Source: Dactylellina haptotyla (lineage: Eukaryota > Ascomycota > Orbiliomycetes > Orbiliales > Orbiliaceae). From it: 64,000 nt of DNA. Each line of letters begins with the position of its first letter. Position 1 is the first letter of the stretch. The stretch spans positions 1,426,001 to 1,490,000 of the forward strand of contig CM062382.1 of NCBI GenBank assembly GCA_031310005.1, written 5' to 3'. The position numbers and the translations under genes are program-made. This document shows, piece by piece, positions 47,101 through 59,766 of the stretch. The notes below the pieces were generated by a model. It was given only the letters and a program-made list of their open reading frames with translations, did no database searches and had not been told where the DNA came from.

Positions 47101-49148
47101 ATGATAGCCACCAAGCTGTCGCCGCTGAAGCTCAGCTTCGGTGTCGTCGTCTTCCTCTCCTTTCTTCTGTTCTGGTTCTCGTCATACCGGATATCCAACG
47201 TCATTCCGATAGACCTCACGAAGGGTAAGTCGCACACCATCATTCTCTCCTCCCGGCCTGTATGTATACACACACACAAAATATATATACTCACCCGAAA
47301 TTTCTTCTTTCCTTGCGTCCAGGCCTCAGCTGTCCCGATCCAACCACCTGCGAGTCGACAGCGGTCAAGACAAAAACAGTGGTGAAAACAATAACCGCCA
47401 CGACAACTTCGACATCATTCGAGATAACGACAACCACCGCGAAAGCAGCGCCAACCGGCAGAGTCAAGAGCGCCGACCTCGAAGTCGAGCAGATCGAGGC
47501 CGACTTCCCCAACCAGTATCATAATCCGAACAATTGGTTCAAGACTCCCGCGCAACCCAACATTGCTTACCTACGAGACCTTCTTTCGGACGAAGAAAAA
47601 GCTCTGCTGCCAGCGTTCAGAGCCACGGCACAATACCACCCTGAAAACCGTGCTAAAATCGAAAGTCTTTATGGCATCAACAGAACAGGCTCCTGGCAAG
47701 ATCACATCAAATCTCTAGACGACGAAGGCCTATCGCCCTTGTACGCTCTCCCCCAAAATTTTCCTTTTTCCGCTTCCACTAACGCCTTGTGCCAAGAACA
47801 AAATGGACGCAGCAGTACATCTACGACCACCAACATCCCGCAAGCTGCGAAGGCAAGAAATTCTACATTGTACAGAACAGGTGGCATCACCATGGCCTGG
47901 GGGCTCTCGTCCGACGGGTATTCCTCGAGTTATCATTAGCTATGCAGGCGGATAGAATTATGGTTTTCGACACCAACAACGCTCCGGGCAATTCTCTTGT
48001 CGAAGGCAACTGCGGCAGACATAGAGGAAAGGTCCCGTCTCTAGAGTGCGTCGTCGAAGAGATGACTTCCTGCGCTGCCTATGTTACCGCCAACAACTCC
48101 GTTCGCTCAATTGATGTGACGGAGACGAGAGAAGGCGGAATTCGAGATTATCCCACCCTTCCTGGAATGGCTTTGATATCTTACTTGGCGGGTTTGGATA
48201 TCGTCCCAAGTGGCACATTTTTGAGATACTGGTGGCGATCTCAGCTCTACGGATACATCCTCCGACCAAACGACGCCGCCTTAGCGAGGATGGCAGAAAT
48301 GAGGATGAACCAAACCCTTCACACAGGGGTCGCCACCAATCGAAGTGATCTGTCTAACGTACGTTGAGATAAAATTTCATCCATCCTTTTTTTCCCTTTT
48401 TTTTTGGTGTTAGCGCGCAGCAAATTAATCATAAGACAGCCCATCAATATGACCGTCCCCTTTCCCCTCCCACCTGCAACAATCTCAATGCACATTCGCC
48501 ACGGAGACAAGGCCGGAGAAGGGCGCCTCATCACGACTCGCGACTATATAGTTGCTGCCGAGCGATTTCTCCTTCGAAACCCACTCAGATACGTCAAGCG
48601 AGCGTTCATGAGTACAGAAGACCCAGGCGCGATCGCAGAGGCCAGACGTACACCCTTCGTGAACCCTGTTCGAAGCTACGGGAATGTTGACTGGACCTGG
48701 TAAGCTTTAAAACCCAACTCCCTTTCCAGTACCCGTTTTGGCAGGTGGGCTTCAGCGACCACGAAACACCAATAAGCGGACCCTCTCGCTAATAATCCGG
48801 CATGCGGCAGGTACTATTCGAATATCCCACGAGTTGATGGTGGCCCCGGAGCTAACCTCGTATTAACACACAACAAAACTGACGCCTTGATCACCCATAT
48901 TATGCAACTTTGGATGGCGGTCGAGTGCGATACGTGAGTCTAGCTTCCCCGTTGAAATGAGCCAGGTTATGGCAGCAGGCACGGAGCTTTGTTAAATTAA
49001 CATTTCGTATCACATTATTAGGTTCGTTGGCAACCGTAACTCGAACTGGAACAAGATGATTGACGCAATAAGGTGTACTTTGATTGACAAATGCCGAGCG
49101 CCTTACCTTGATGCTGGATATGCAGCAGATTGGATCAATTTCCCTTGA
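47101..49148 (+). CDS. FUT8/NodZ-like fucosyltransferase, type II Golgi membrane protein
   Basis: Predicted GDP-fucose-dependent glycosyltransferase of the alpha-1,6 (GT23) type; acceptor unknown. Order: short cytoplasmic start, membrane anchor (LSFGVVVFLSFLLFW, about 11-28), Thr-rich stem (about 60-100), then catalytic domain. Supporting blocks: KWTQQYIYDHQHPASCEGKK, the nucleotide-site motif ISMHIRHGDKAGEG, KRAFMSTEDPGAIAEA, and near the end TFVGNRNSNWNKMIDAIRC. The HIRHG form is closer to bacterial NodZ than to the HVRRTDK of animal FUT8. At least six introns; one at 47741-47796 (56 bp) is needed to join GLSPL to TKWTQQ. Intron boundaries near 48360-48450 and 48700-49020 are approximate. 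It ends DAGYAADWINFP at 49148. Confidence 0.75.
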
Positions 49149-52100
49149 AGGAATACAAAAGAATTCCTTTGTCTTATTGCATTTGGTGATGCCTTATAAA
49201 TCGGCTTTTTTTTTCACCTCTTTCTTTTTCTTTGATGACACGAGTACGATTTGATAAAGCGAAACCACAGATTCACGTTCCTAATCTTTCGAATATGCAT
49301 ATAAACCTTTGTTTTATGGTGTCTTGATTTTTACGTCTCATTCTTCTCCTCTTCTATTTCCTCTCTCCTTCATATCTACTTTCTACTTTCCGTGTTTACA
49401 ACACACGGGTGGGCCAAAAAGCATTTGGTATACGTTCGGAAGTCCAGCCATTATTTTCTCTGTCTTTCTTTCTTGCTCTTTACTTTAGGGCTCGGGTTTT
49501 GGGTGCGGTGTAATTTATAATCGAATGATGGAAAATGGCATAATAGATTTTTTATTTTATTTTTTGGCGTACATTTATAGCCCAGCGTCGTGTCCAGTGT
49601 AACGGTCTACATGTCCAAATTACATAGTAAGAGTCTTGGTCAATGACTAAGAAGCTGTTACCTATATATACCTAGCAAAATACAGTGACAGACAGGCCCA
49701 AACTAGAATATACTTTCAGAGTTCTATCAAATTTGATCTTATATGGTCGCGAGATGTGACGCCGCTTAGAAATACATTTAAAGCCCACAAAAACTTAGTG
49801 ATCACATGAAGAAAACATTTCTATCATTTTCGTGGTAATTTGGTGTGCTATGATTAATCAAGATCCCCCTCAGCGAGAGTATATCTGAATGCTACCCAAG
49901 ACCAGGAGACGTTCTAGCTATGGAACTACCTACCCCCTGGCAGAGTTGGAAAAGATACAGGCATTATTCGCAAGACAGCTACTCTGACTAAGACACCAAT
50001 AAGTTCGAGGCTGGTGAAGAAGACTCGTTCAACTCATCGTTTCTCTTCTACGCAAGGCCGATTTCGAGACTAATAAATAGACAACGTACTGGTATCAGAG
50101 TGTCAGATAACCATTGATACAAAATCGATTCAAGTTATATTTCAAATACCTGACGCGTCGACGCTGAGATTGGTTGGATTTTACCCAATGACGACTAGCC
50201 GGCGTTACGAGGCCTGGCAAGGATATTTCAGAGTATCTTAATAGTCAGACAATCATGCGATGGCTCACAATTCCGCAAAGACAGTGTTCTATCGTCAATT
50301 TACTCAAACCTGATGTTGTACCATAAACCGCTACTTGTTTTTTTTTTTTTTGACTTCTACATACAAATCTTTTGCAACAGCCTAGTTTTTTATTGTACAA
50401 GGCGCGTAAAATCTTATTAGAAATAATTTTAAAATTAAAGAAATATTTAATCGCCTAGAGCTATCTCAATGCATAAAAATCACAAGCTCAAGATAAAACA
50501 AAAGTGCAAATTACGATCAAATATACTATACGATCCATATAGTATTTGTCCACCACTATTAATTGCGAAGTTCACGGGAAGATCTCTAGTTAATTATGCA
50601 AATTCGATCCATGTGGTAGTAAGAACGCATAACATGCTAAGAATATATATTAGTATCAATATCATTTATTTTGAAGGAGCATCGCCGAGACCAGGTTTAT
50701 TTAGATCTTTATAGAAGGTTCCCTGAAAGGGGATTTCTTAGTGTTGTATTTACTGATAAAAGCAACATGAAGTCTTGTTTGAATATGTGATATATAAACG
50801 ACGCGAAAGATGGATCAAGTGATAAATATTAAACTAAAGACCAGGGGTGATTATGAGTGGTAACTATCACCTATCTGAGTATCGCAGCTCCCATCAGACT
50901 AGGTTAAGTTCATGAGGAAGCGCTGTGCAGCCCAGCTTCAAGTAATTTAGGGCATCTGGTATGCATATGACAAGCTTGGTTCCATCTGCGATTTTCGAGC
51001 ATCATTTTCATTCGAAAGATTGCTCGGATCCGTACTAAGCCCGTTCTAGAATTATGTAGTCGGTGAGCTAAAATAGGAGATCCAAACTTACTAAGCTTTG
51101 TCGATATTTTGATAATACCTAGTAACATCCTCTACAAACCATAAATCCCAGAATGAGACCTTGAATGTGGGCATCTTCCCCATATTTTGCCCCTTTTGGT
51201 TCGCTTAGTTATGAAGCTACCTTTTCGTCCGCGGCGTCCGCGGTGGCGTACTTGAGTGCCCTTTGGCAAATCCGGATTGAACGAAACGGCCGAATATTCT
51301 CGGATGTCTCGTGAGCGCGAATCTAATGGTGAATGGTATTACAGAGTTGACGCTTATGTTTCGTGGTAGTTCCGCGGACAGGGCGATGATTTATTTCCCT
51401 CCTTTTGGTATTGTTTGATGGAAATAGATGGATCTTTGGCCCCCAGATCCGTCGATTGAAGCTGTAATTTGAGACCTGCGAGTAGATGTAAACGAGTGAC
51501 TGAATGAGGCAAGACTAGACAACTGAGTAGAGTTGCAATTTTTATTAGTATACAAGGTTATTCTTTCGTTAGCCAAATACATGTTTTTGCGTAATTATAA
51601 AACAGTATGGATAAAGCTGAATAACTTAGCATCTGTGTACAAAACTGCCTGTTATAGACTTTCAAATATTGTACTTCGTAGTTCGCGAAAATTCTATCTA
51701 AAATGGCTTAAATTTAAATGGATGATATACTGACCCTCGAAGTGACCACACGATGCAGACTAGCTCAAGATGCAGAGCTAGATGTTTTTCTTTTTTTCTT
51801 TCTTTGCTCTTGTCTCGTGACCTGGCTTTGTACGCTTGGATTTCGGCTCCAACACCACTTATCTTGAAAAGTCCCTTTCCTTTGGAATCTTGCCAGCTTT
51901 CAAGGGTGGGACCACCCTTTCTGAAAAATTGCTGGCCAGGAACTTGTCACAGAGAAGCTTAAGAGAGAAATGGCTATTGTGCGGGTACCTTGGCCCGGAA
52001 ATTCGACAGATACACGGCAGCAGGACCAATGCAGACAAGAGTGAAAGGGTGTCCTTTCGATGGTGGAGGCATTTGGGACATTTCTCAGTACCCACTGTGG

Positions 52101-55100
52101 AACCATCTGACCGGATTGCTTTTTAGTACCTTTCTGCCGCCTGTCTTGTTCCTGCTTTGGATTTGTTCCTTGTCCCGAAAAATTTAGCTTCCGTGAAGCA
52201 AACAATTGAGTTGGCCAATGATTCGCAAGTGGATGATTGCTTGATCTTTCGGAATACAAGTTGAAACAGATCAATAGCAAGGGGGCCATTTCGCAAAGAG
52301 GTTCGCTTTAGAACTGGAAGGCCGATTTCCCCAAGAGCTCATCTTATGAAGCCGACGGCGATTGTAGAAGTTTGTGGTAGCTTCGGATACCGGAAAGGTT
52401 TATGTACTGGGGGTTGGTTTGTCGTGTTAGAACAGAGGGGAGCAGTCATCTTGTCTGTTGCTAGATTTCTTGGCCGGCGTAGGCAGGAAAGTCGGCAATC
52501 GCATTAATTTATTGTAGTATATCCAAATTTACAAAGAGAATTCGGCCTATGAGAATCATAGGTGGGCGACCGGTGCATACCGCCCTTTGGCATCTACCAG
52601 GAGGTCGATTCTGCCTCTATCAGAAAGCACTTGCAAGGACTATCAACTGGATAATAGCGCGATCGTTGCGCAATGGAGCTGTGCTGTGTAACAGCACGTT
52701 AGCTGTCAAAAAGTCTAACATGCAGGATCATATTCTTTGTAAATTTAATATCTCCTCTGTTCACTTTATGATACAGGGGAGCGGAGAGATCGTCACTGTC
52801 GGAACCATTTCCAGCTTCTGGGGCCTAGCGGTGAACGGGACCTTGGACTTTAAGCTCCTTCGTTAAGCTAATTAACCCCCCGGTTCGTTGTCAACGGACC
52901 CTGGCCGCCCTCGCTTTCCGGCACTCTTCTGCAATATCATTTATTCATGGATGGCGGGTTTTTTTTAACTTATGGTTCCTGGTGACCCTTGTCAGACTTT
53001 CGAACCCGAGTATATGTGAAAATGTTGTTCAGGGTCAATATGTTTTTGCGACGGAAACCGTGTCGCAGGTAGACTGCACCTCCCTCAACGATTTATACAC
53101 ACATTATAAGAGGTTTGTAGCTATTTCAGCTCTGGGCTGGGTCAAACGCTGCAGGTTAATTGCTAGCTCGAGATGATGCCTTCTTGGGCTTTGCACCACC
53201 TTTAATATTGGTATTATTTTGTTTTTTTTATCTATATTTTTTCACATCGAAGCCGCCCCTCCCGCTTATCTGCGATACCATTGCTATAATTGTTATGAGG
53301 AGGATTATTACTCTAATAAAAACCGATACAAGGACGGTGTCCAAGAAATTCGAATGGGCCCCTTCGATCAAGTAGAGAGGTGGTTTTATTTGTACCCCCC
53401 AAGCTCTCCCTCGCTGGTGCATTCCTCGTGTCATTTCATTCCTCGCCTCTTCTTTCTATTATATACGTGCTTCGGTATGTGCTTGTGGGTATTTTACACA
53501 TCATATCTCTGGTATAATTCTCGTTCTGTTTTATTTTTTTGCCTCCCAACTGGCTCCCGCTTCCTCTGCCCTTGCCATTGCGATCAGGGACGACCAAACG
53601 GTTCACGTAGCAGGCAGGCACAGGCGTAGGCACAGGTCCAAGCCATCCGCCCGAAGTCCACAACCCACAATCCAGGAACACCAAATTCCCACTGCAAGGA
53701 ACAGCAAACCAAAGGCACCGTCTTCCCGGCATTAGTCTGGTTCCTTAATTCTTGTTCGACACACCTTGCAACAACCAGCCCGCAGCGACGCGAGAGCTTT
53801 CGGTCTGCAGGAGCTGGTTCCGCGTTCCATCTTGTTCTGTAAGCACCGCTTACTGATTGTGCTCGAATAATATAGTCACTCGGTAAGCTCCACATTCTCC
53901 TCTTACTCATCCTTCTGTGGGTGCTCCCTGCTTTCCTCCTTCTCGCTATGATGATCCGTAGCCGCATGCTACAGGCATATGTGGCCGGCCGGCCTAGGGC
54001 GATATCGTGGGTTTTCACGATGCTGGCATCGGTATAGCGCTTTCCCCAGGTGGACTAAGGGGAGGACTAACGGGGGTCTGACACCAGCTCAAGCTCAAGT
54101 TCTGGCCACTCCGCCATCTATCGCTCTGGTGCTTCACTATCAGACCGAAGGAGTTATCGCTAGCAGCAGGGGACATTGCTTGCGGGTAGAATCTCTGCAC
54201 CATCCGCCCCACACGAAGAAAACAGCAGGTCCAGCCAGCAATCTCGCTTCGTTCCTGCCCATCCCCCCCATTCAATCCGAATTATGTTTCTCCTCCTCAC
54301 CACCCAGGACGGCCACTCGTCTGCAACGGGGTAGCCTTTTCTTCTTTCCTTTGCTGCAGCTATTGTACGCACCTGCTGGGTTACTCCTGGTACCGCTGCT
54401 CTTGCTGCTGGCTGCTGCTGCCGGAGCACTCTGACTTGGTGGTCCTGGTGTTGGTCCTGGTGGTTGTCGCGGTGGTGGTGGTGGTGGTGGTGGTGCTAGT
54501 GCTGGCTGCTTGCTTGCTTCCATCCCATCCATCCATCCATCCCATCCATCCATCCCATCCCATCCATCTTCCTCCTCCTCTTCCTCTTGTCCCCATTTCC
54601 CTCCTCCTTCACCACCACCTTCCCTTCGCTCCCATTCATCAATCGCCTACTCCCCCCCCCTCCCTCTCCCTCCTGCTGCTCTACTCCGCTTCCTCGCCCT
54701 CCAATTCTACCTCCCTCTTCCCCATCTCTATCACTCATCACTGGCCACAGCAACTAGCCTCGCTTGTCTCGGCCTTCTGCAAAGGGACCCTATTTCCCCC
54801 CAAAACCCTTTTGGCCCTGATTCCATCCATAGCCAATCCTCCACATCGCCTGCAGGAACCGTACCCGCTTTCCCCCCAATCCAACGCACCCACTTCGTTC
54901 GCATAGCCATCCTGCTTTACTTTCTGCTGTAAACTTGTAAAATAGAAGCGTGTCGGCTCATCACTTCTCCCTTCTACTTTGGTTTCCCTTCCGGACCCAG
55001 CATTTATATTTGTACATTTCCGCGCACTATATAGGGTCGAGCTATTCTCGCAGGGAAGGATTTCTCCCTCCAACACATCCCAGTGCCGTCTTTCCAGCCA

Positions 55101-55669
55101 AGCGACGGCCTTCGTTCCCAGGGAACAGAACCGTGTCTTGGATCTATCTTATCGAGCGCCAGGCACCCAACACCCAAAGGAAAAACTTTCGACGTAAACC
55201 AGCTCCCTCTTCGCTGCCAACCGCAAAGCCTTCTCCTTACCACCCTGGAAACTTTATCCTTTTCGGCGGCTCTGTTAGCAACCGGAAGCTATCGAGAGCT
55301 GGTAGCTTGGGCTAGACGCGCATCAACACCAACGGACAAGTAATAATAACAATTTCAACAGAAAACCAAAAGAACAATCAAAAAAGAAAAGAAAAGAAAC
55401 AAGGAAAGAAATAAACAGAGAGAGAAAGAAAGAAAGAGAGAAAGAAAGAAGAAAAAAAAGAAGGGGAACAAAGTTTCTTGAAATAGAAATATTTAATCCT
55501 ATTTTGAATATCACCCTCAGCGCCAGAAAACTGCTCACACCCCTTTCACTGTCATCTCTCGATAAACACGCTGCTATAACGGTTGTGCTCGTCCTCCCAA
55601 CACGGGGAAGGGTTTCGATTCGGATATCATACCAGTGATAGCTATCGCCTTTTCAGAAAACCCACAACC
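49149..55669. other. 6.5-kb gene-poor region upstream of RasGAP gene
   Basis: The largest unassigned stretch. 49150-51750 is AT-rich with homopolymer runs (T-run at about 50339) and only short, patternless frames. 51750-53900 is of mixed composition; frames of 90-130 codons on both strands have no recognised domain. 53900-55669 turns pyrimidine-rich, with GGT repeats (about 54471-54493) and CATC repeats (about 54522-54572), and probably includes promoter and leader of the RasGAP gene. I looked for terminal repeats, reverse transcriptase or transposase motifs and tRNA boxes and found none. Confidence 0.5.
54471..54572. repeat. GGT and CATCC microsatellites
   Basis: A (GGT)n run is followed by CATC/CATCC tandem units within about 100 bases, inside the probable RasGAP promoter/leader. 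Confidence 0.85.
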
Positions 55670-58379
55670 ATGGCGACTATGCTGATACCTTCGAGGACGT
55701 CGACGTCCTCGTCATCCTCCTTTGCCCCTGTTACCCGACAGAACACAATGTCTTCCACCGATGGCCCACCGAAATCTATTCGCCAATCGAAACGGTATTC
55801 TATAACGACTCTCTACATGTCCATGTCGGCGGCTGAGAAGGACATTGAGATCGAAGACGAACTTGCCAAAGCCCAGAAAGTGCTCCGGGACCTCAAAACC
55901 AAAATCTCTTCCCAGTCTAAGAAAAACTTCGTTTTGGAAAAAGATGTCCGATATTTGGATTCTAGAATAGCCCTGCTTATTCAGAATCGAATGGCGTTAG
56001 AAGAGGTATCTATAGCTCCATGTGTGCACTTTGTCCCCCGTCGTATTTCTGCTAATTTAAACGGTCGTATTTTAGCAAAACGAAGTCGCAAATCACCTCG
56101 AGGAAGGCGCTGAGCTTCAAGAAGGCCAGTTTCCGAATGACCAGAAGACCCAACAATACGGCAACCTTATGTTCCTACTTCAATCCGAACCGCGACACAT
56201 CGCAGCCCTTTGCCGATTAGTATCAATGGCAGAAATCGACTCCCTCCTCCAAACGGTCATGTTTACCATATACGGAAACCAATACGAAAGCAGAGAAGAA
56301 CATTTACTTCTCACTATGTTTCAAGTATGTTTAAATCCATAAAGCTTATGTTATATCATATCTTTCTAACGCAATGCCTTTTTAATGCAGTCCGTCCTTT
56401 CTGCCCAATTCGAGAACACACCTGAATACAGTTCATTGCTAAGAGCTAATACCCCAGTTTCTCGAATGATGACCACATACACGCGAAGAGGCCCTGGTCA
56501 AAGTTATCTCAAGACGGTTCTTTCCGATCGCATCAACTCTCTTATCGAACACAAGGATTTGAATCTAGAAATAAACCCTCTAAAGGTCTATGAGCAAATG
56601 ATCAAACAAATTGAGGAAGACACCGGTTCTCTGCCCGCCCACTTACCTAAGGGTGTTACTGCAGAGGAGGCTGCACAAAATGAACAAGTCCAACAGATAA
56701 TCGAGCCGAGGTTAACCATGCTGATGGAAATTGCAAATTCATTCTTGACAACCATCATCAACAACCTCCAGGAAACACCTTACGGTATTAGATGGATTTG
56801 CAAACAAATTAGATCTTTAACTCGAAGAAAGTACCCGGATGCGAAAGATCCGGTCATTTGTACACTGATCGGGGGCTTCTTCTTTCTTAGATTCATTAAT
56901 CCCGCCATCGTTACTCCGCGATCGTATATGCTTGTGGATGGAACCCCGGCAGATAACCCTCGGCGTACCCTGACTCTGGTAAGAAAAAATATCCATTGAC
57001 CTAACATCCACACTAAATCTAACTACTTCTGTGTAGATTGCGAAAATGCTTCAGAATCTTGCGAACAAGCCTTCATACTCCAAAGAGCCATATATGGCCA
57101 GTCTTTCCCCTTTCATCCAACATAACAAGACGAGGATTAATAAATTCTTGAACGACCTATGCGAAGTTGGAGACTTTTACGAATCTTTAGAAATGGATCA
57201 ATACGTTGCATTGTCGAAGAAGGATTTGGAATTAACAATCTCCCTTAACGAGATATACGCGACTCACGCGTTACTAGAGAAGCATGCCACCGCTTTGGTA
57301 TGCCCTCCACTTCTATTATGGTTCTCATTCTTATTGTCATTGTCATTCCGTCGATTTTGAGCCTAACACAGGATCTGTTTGAATAGTGCCAGGATGCGCA
57401 CAACCCTCACCTTAAACAACAACATCCACACCTCAAGATTCTTCTTGACGAACTTGGCCCTGCTCCTCATCAGCTTCCCAGGAAGGATAACCGATCCGTC
57501 ATACTCCCTCTATTTAGCAGATGGGAACAACCAATCGATGATTTGACTGCCGCTTTAGATATCACCGAAGAAGACGTTCTCTTTATGCAAGCAAAGTCAA
57601 TATTTGTCCAACTTATGAGAACGATCCCGTCAAATGCATTGGCGGCCCGAAGACCTCTCAAGTTGGATAAGATTGCCGATTTGGCTGCTGCGTCCTCCAG
57701 GGATGCGGCCATGGTGCGAAAGGGCATCCACGTGATGGACCTTTTGAACCAGCTTGAAGAAATGGGTGTTCTCAGTAAACAGGACGAATACTCGCTTCTA
57801 AGAGACGAAGTTGAGCAGGAGTTAGTGCACTTAGGTTCCTTGAAGGATAAGGTTGTTCAAGAAACTGTGAAGCTTGAGGAAGTCTATAAAACCATTCGAG
57901 ATCACAATGCATATCTCGTTGGCCAGCTAGAGACCTACAAATCGTACTTGCACAACGTCCGCAGTCAGAGTGAAGGCAAAGTACGAAAGCAACAAAAGCA
58001 GCAAGTTCTAGGTCCTTATAAGTTCACTCATCAACAACTTGAGAAAGAAGGTGTTATTCAAAAGAGCAATGTGCCGGATAACAGGTAGGCTTTTATGATC
58101 CGCCACAATCTGATAGTTCCATATAAATTCCCACTAACGTCTAACTTTAGGCGGGCTAACATATTTTTTAATATTACGTCACCGATGCCCGGAACCTTTG
58201 TCATTTCTCTCCATTACAAGGGGCGCAATCGCGGCCTGCTCGAATTGGATCTGAAGCTTGATGATTTGCTCGAGATGCAACAGAATAACCAAGAAGATTT
58301 AGATTTAGAATACGTACAATTTAATGTCCCCAAAGTCCTTGCTCTTCTAAATAAGAGGTTCGCAAGGAAAAAGTGGTAG
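55670..58379 (+). CDS. gap1: RasGAP with RasGAP C-terminal domain (GapA/Gap1 type)
   Basis: Accelerates GTP hydrolysis by Ras at the growing tip and septum. Six exons, about 790 residues. Order: Ser-rich start, coiled coil (about 60-112, DIEIEDELAKAQKVLRDLKT), RasGAP domain (about 190-450) and RasGAP_C domain (about 530-780). GAP motifs: GNQYESREEHLLLTMFQ before the intron near 56325, RGPGQSYLKTVLSDRI, and the structural FFFLRFINPAIVTPRSYML. The C-terminal part shows LLNQLEEMGVLSKQDEYSLL and, after a last short intron, RANIFFNITSPMPGTFVISL to ARKKW. There is no calponin-homology or IQ region, so it is the fungal Gap1/GapA type and not full IQGAP. The ATG at 55670 was chosen; MLIPSR three codons on is an alternative. 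A TTTCAG just upstream suggests a leader-intron acceptor. Confidence 0.93.
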
Positions 58380-59766
58380 TTGTCCCTCAACTCCATCTCT
58401 TTGGTTTTCTCCTTTCTTTTCTTCTTTCTTGTTTCTTTTTTGGTCTTTCCGTCTGTAGATGCTTCGTTTCTACATGACACTTTCCCATCGGTTTGGGAAT
58501 CTTACCTTGATGATACCCATTTAGCATTTTCATGCGTTGTGCCTGGCACAACCTATTTTGAAATAATCTCATTGTGTATACTGTCGAAGTCCAGTATGTT
58601 CACGAAACTTTCCTTGGACCGCGATTTTTTCTTCCTTTTTTTCCTCTTTCCTGCTCTCTTCTGTCTCCTTTTCATAATCTGTCCTTCATGCATAACTTTA
58701 TGACCACATGATATTTCTGATTCCTTTCCCGATGATGATAAACACACTGTCACCCGTTGTCTTTGATTTTTGGCGACTCTTTCACACTAAATTCCATTTG
58801 TTCTCAACTATTTGTAGCTGGCATGGCTCTCCACAACCCAAACAAATGAATCATTAGCCTTTGGTCATCTCGAAAGCTTTACGCATTACTCCGAGCACCC
58901 CTGTTGTTACTTCTTTTCTTGCTTCGTTTCATTTTACCCATCCCATATCTTCCTCTATTTTTATAACCATACGCCACTTTAATATCTATCTCATGGTGCA
59001 CCTATTGTCATCTCCATTGCATTACCAAGCGCTTGGGGAGTCATTAGCCTTTCTCCTCTTGTGATGATCACTTTGCTGCCTCTTCGATTCTTCTGTTGTT
59101 TTTAGTTTCTTATTCGTTTCTTTCAGGTATTGAAAGAAAGGGATTGGTAAAGTCCCTTTAAGCTAGTTCTCGTTCCTTGCAAAGAAAAAAAAGGGCAACA
59201 ACATAGAAATCCAATACCCTGTATGTATCAGTGGGAGGATCGCTTGCTGCTTATGGTGTTACTGTTGGTATCTAATAATCTTCTTTACCTACTTCATCTG
59301 GTGATTCCGTTGACATAAAGCGAACAATAAATATCGTTGTGGGTGTGTTCTATGCTAGATACGATATGTCCTCAGAAGTAAGTATTGATGATGGAATCAA
59401 TTTGATCGGCATAATTCCCCTCCATATTGCATCTTAAATTCGAGGCAATGGTGGTTAATAATATTCGTAATATTCCGCAAACGAAGTAAATTTGCTGATA
59501 GCATGAAATAATGATATTTCTACTTAGTCCTATGTTGATAAAAATAAAGATATATAACTAATACACGCTCCGATAACGCCGGATATTAAATGAAAGAATC
59601 CTACAATAATATCTACACAAGAATGGTAATATCGAAACTGCAAGGCTTACCTTATATCTGAAAGGTTTCCATGTCTCGCAAACCAAACACTCAACACGAA
59701 TGTTGTTTGTGCTTATGCCCATATACCTCATAGAACAGGTTCTATTCACGAACTTACTTCAGTTCT
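58380..59766. other. Convergent 3' region, RasGAP / mannosyltransferase
   Basis: T-rich, about 1.4 kb, mostly low-complexity 3' flank. Frames over 58380-58750 are Phe/Ser/Leu-rich from poly-pyrimidine sequence. Nothing supported. Confidence 0.55.

Noticed and set aside
49149-53900. Possible transposon or virus-like remnant
   Set aside because: No terminal repeats, target-site duplications, polymerase, integrase or transposase motifs could be read, so no element is annotated.
54436-54932. Overlapping 140-156-codon plus-strand frames
   Set aside because: Composed of GGT and CATCC repeats and pyrimidine-rich leader; poly-Val/Ser/Pro with no domain.
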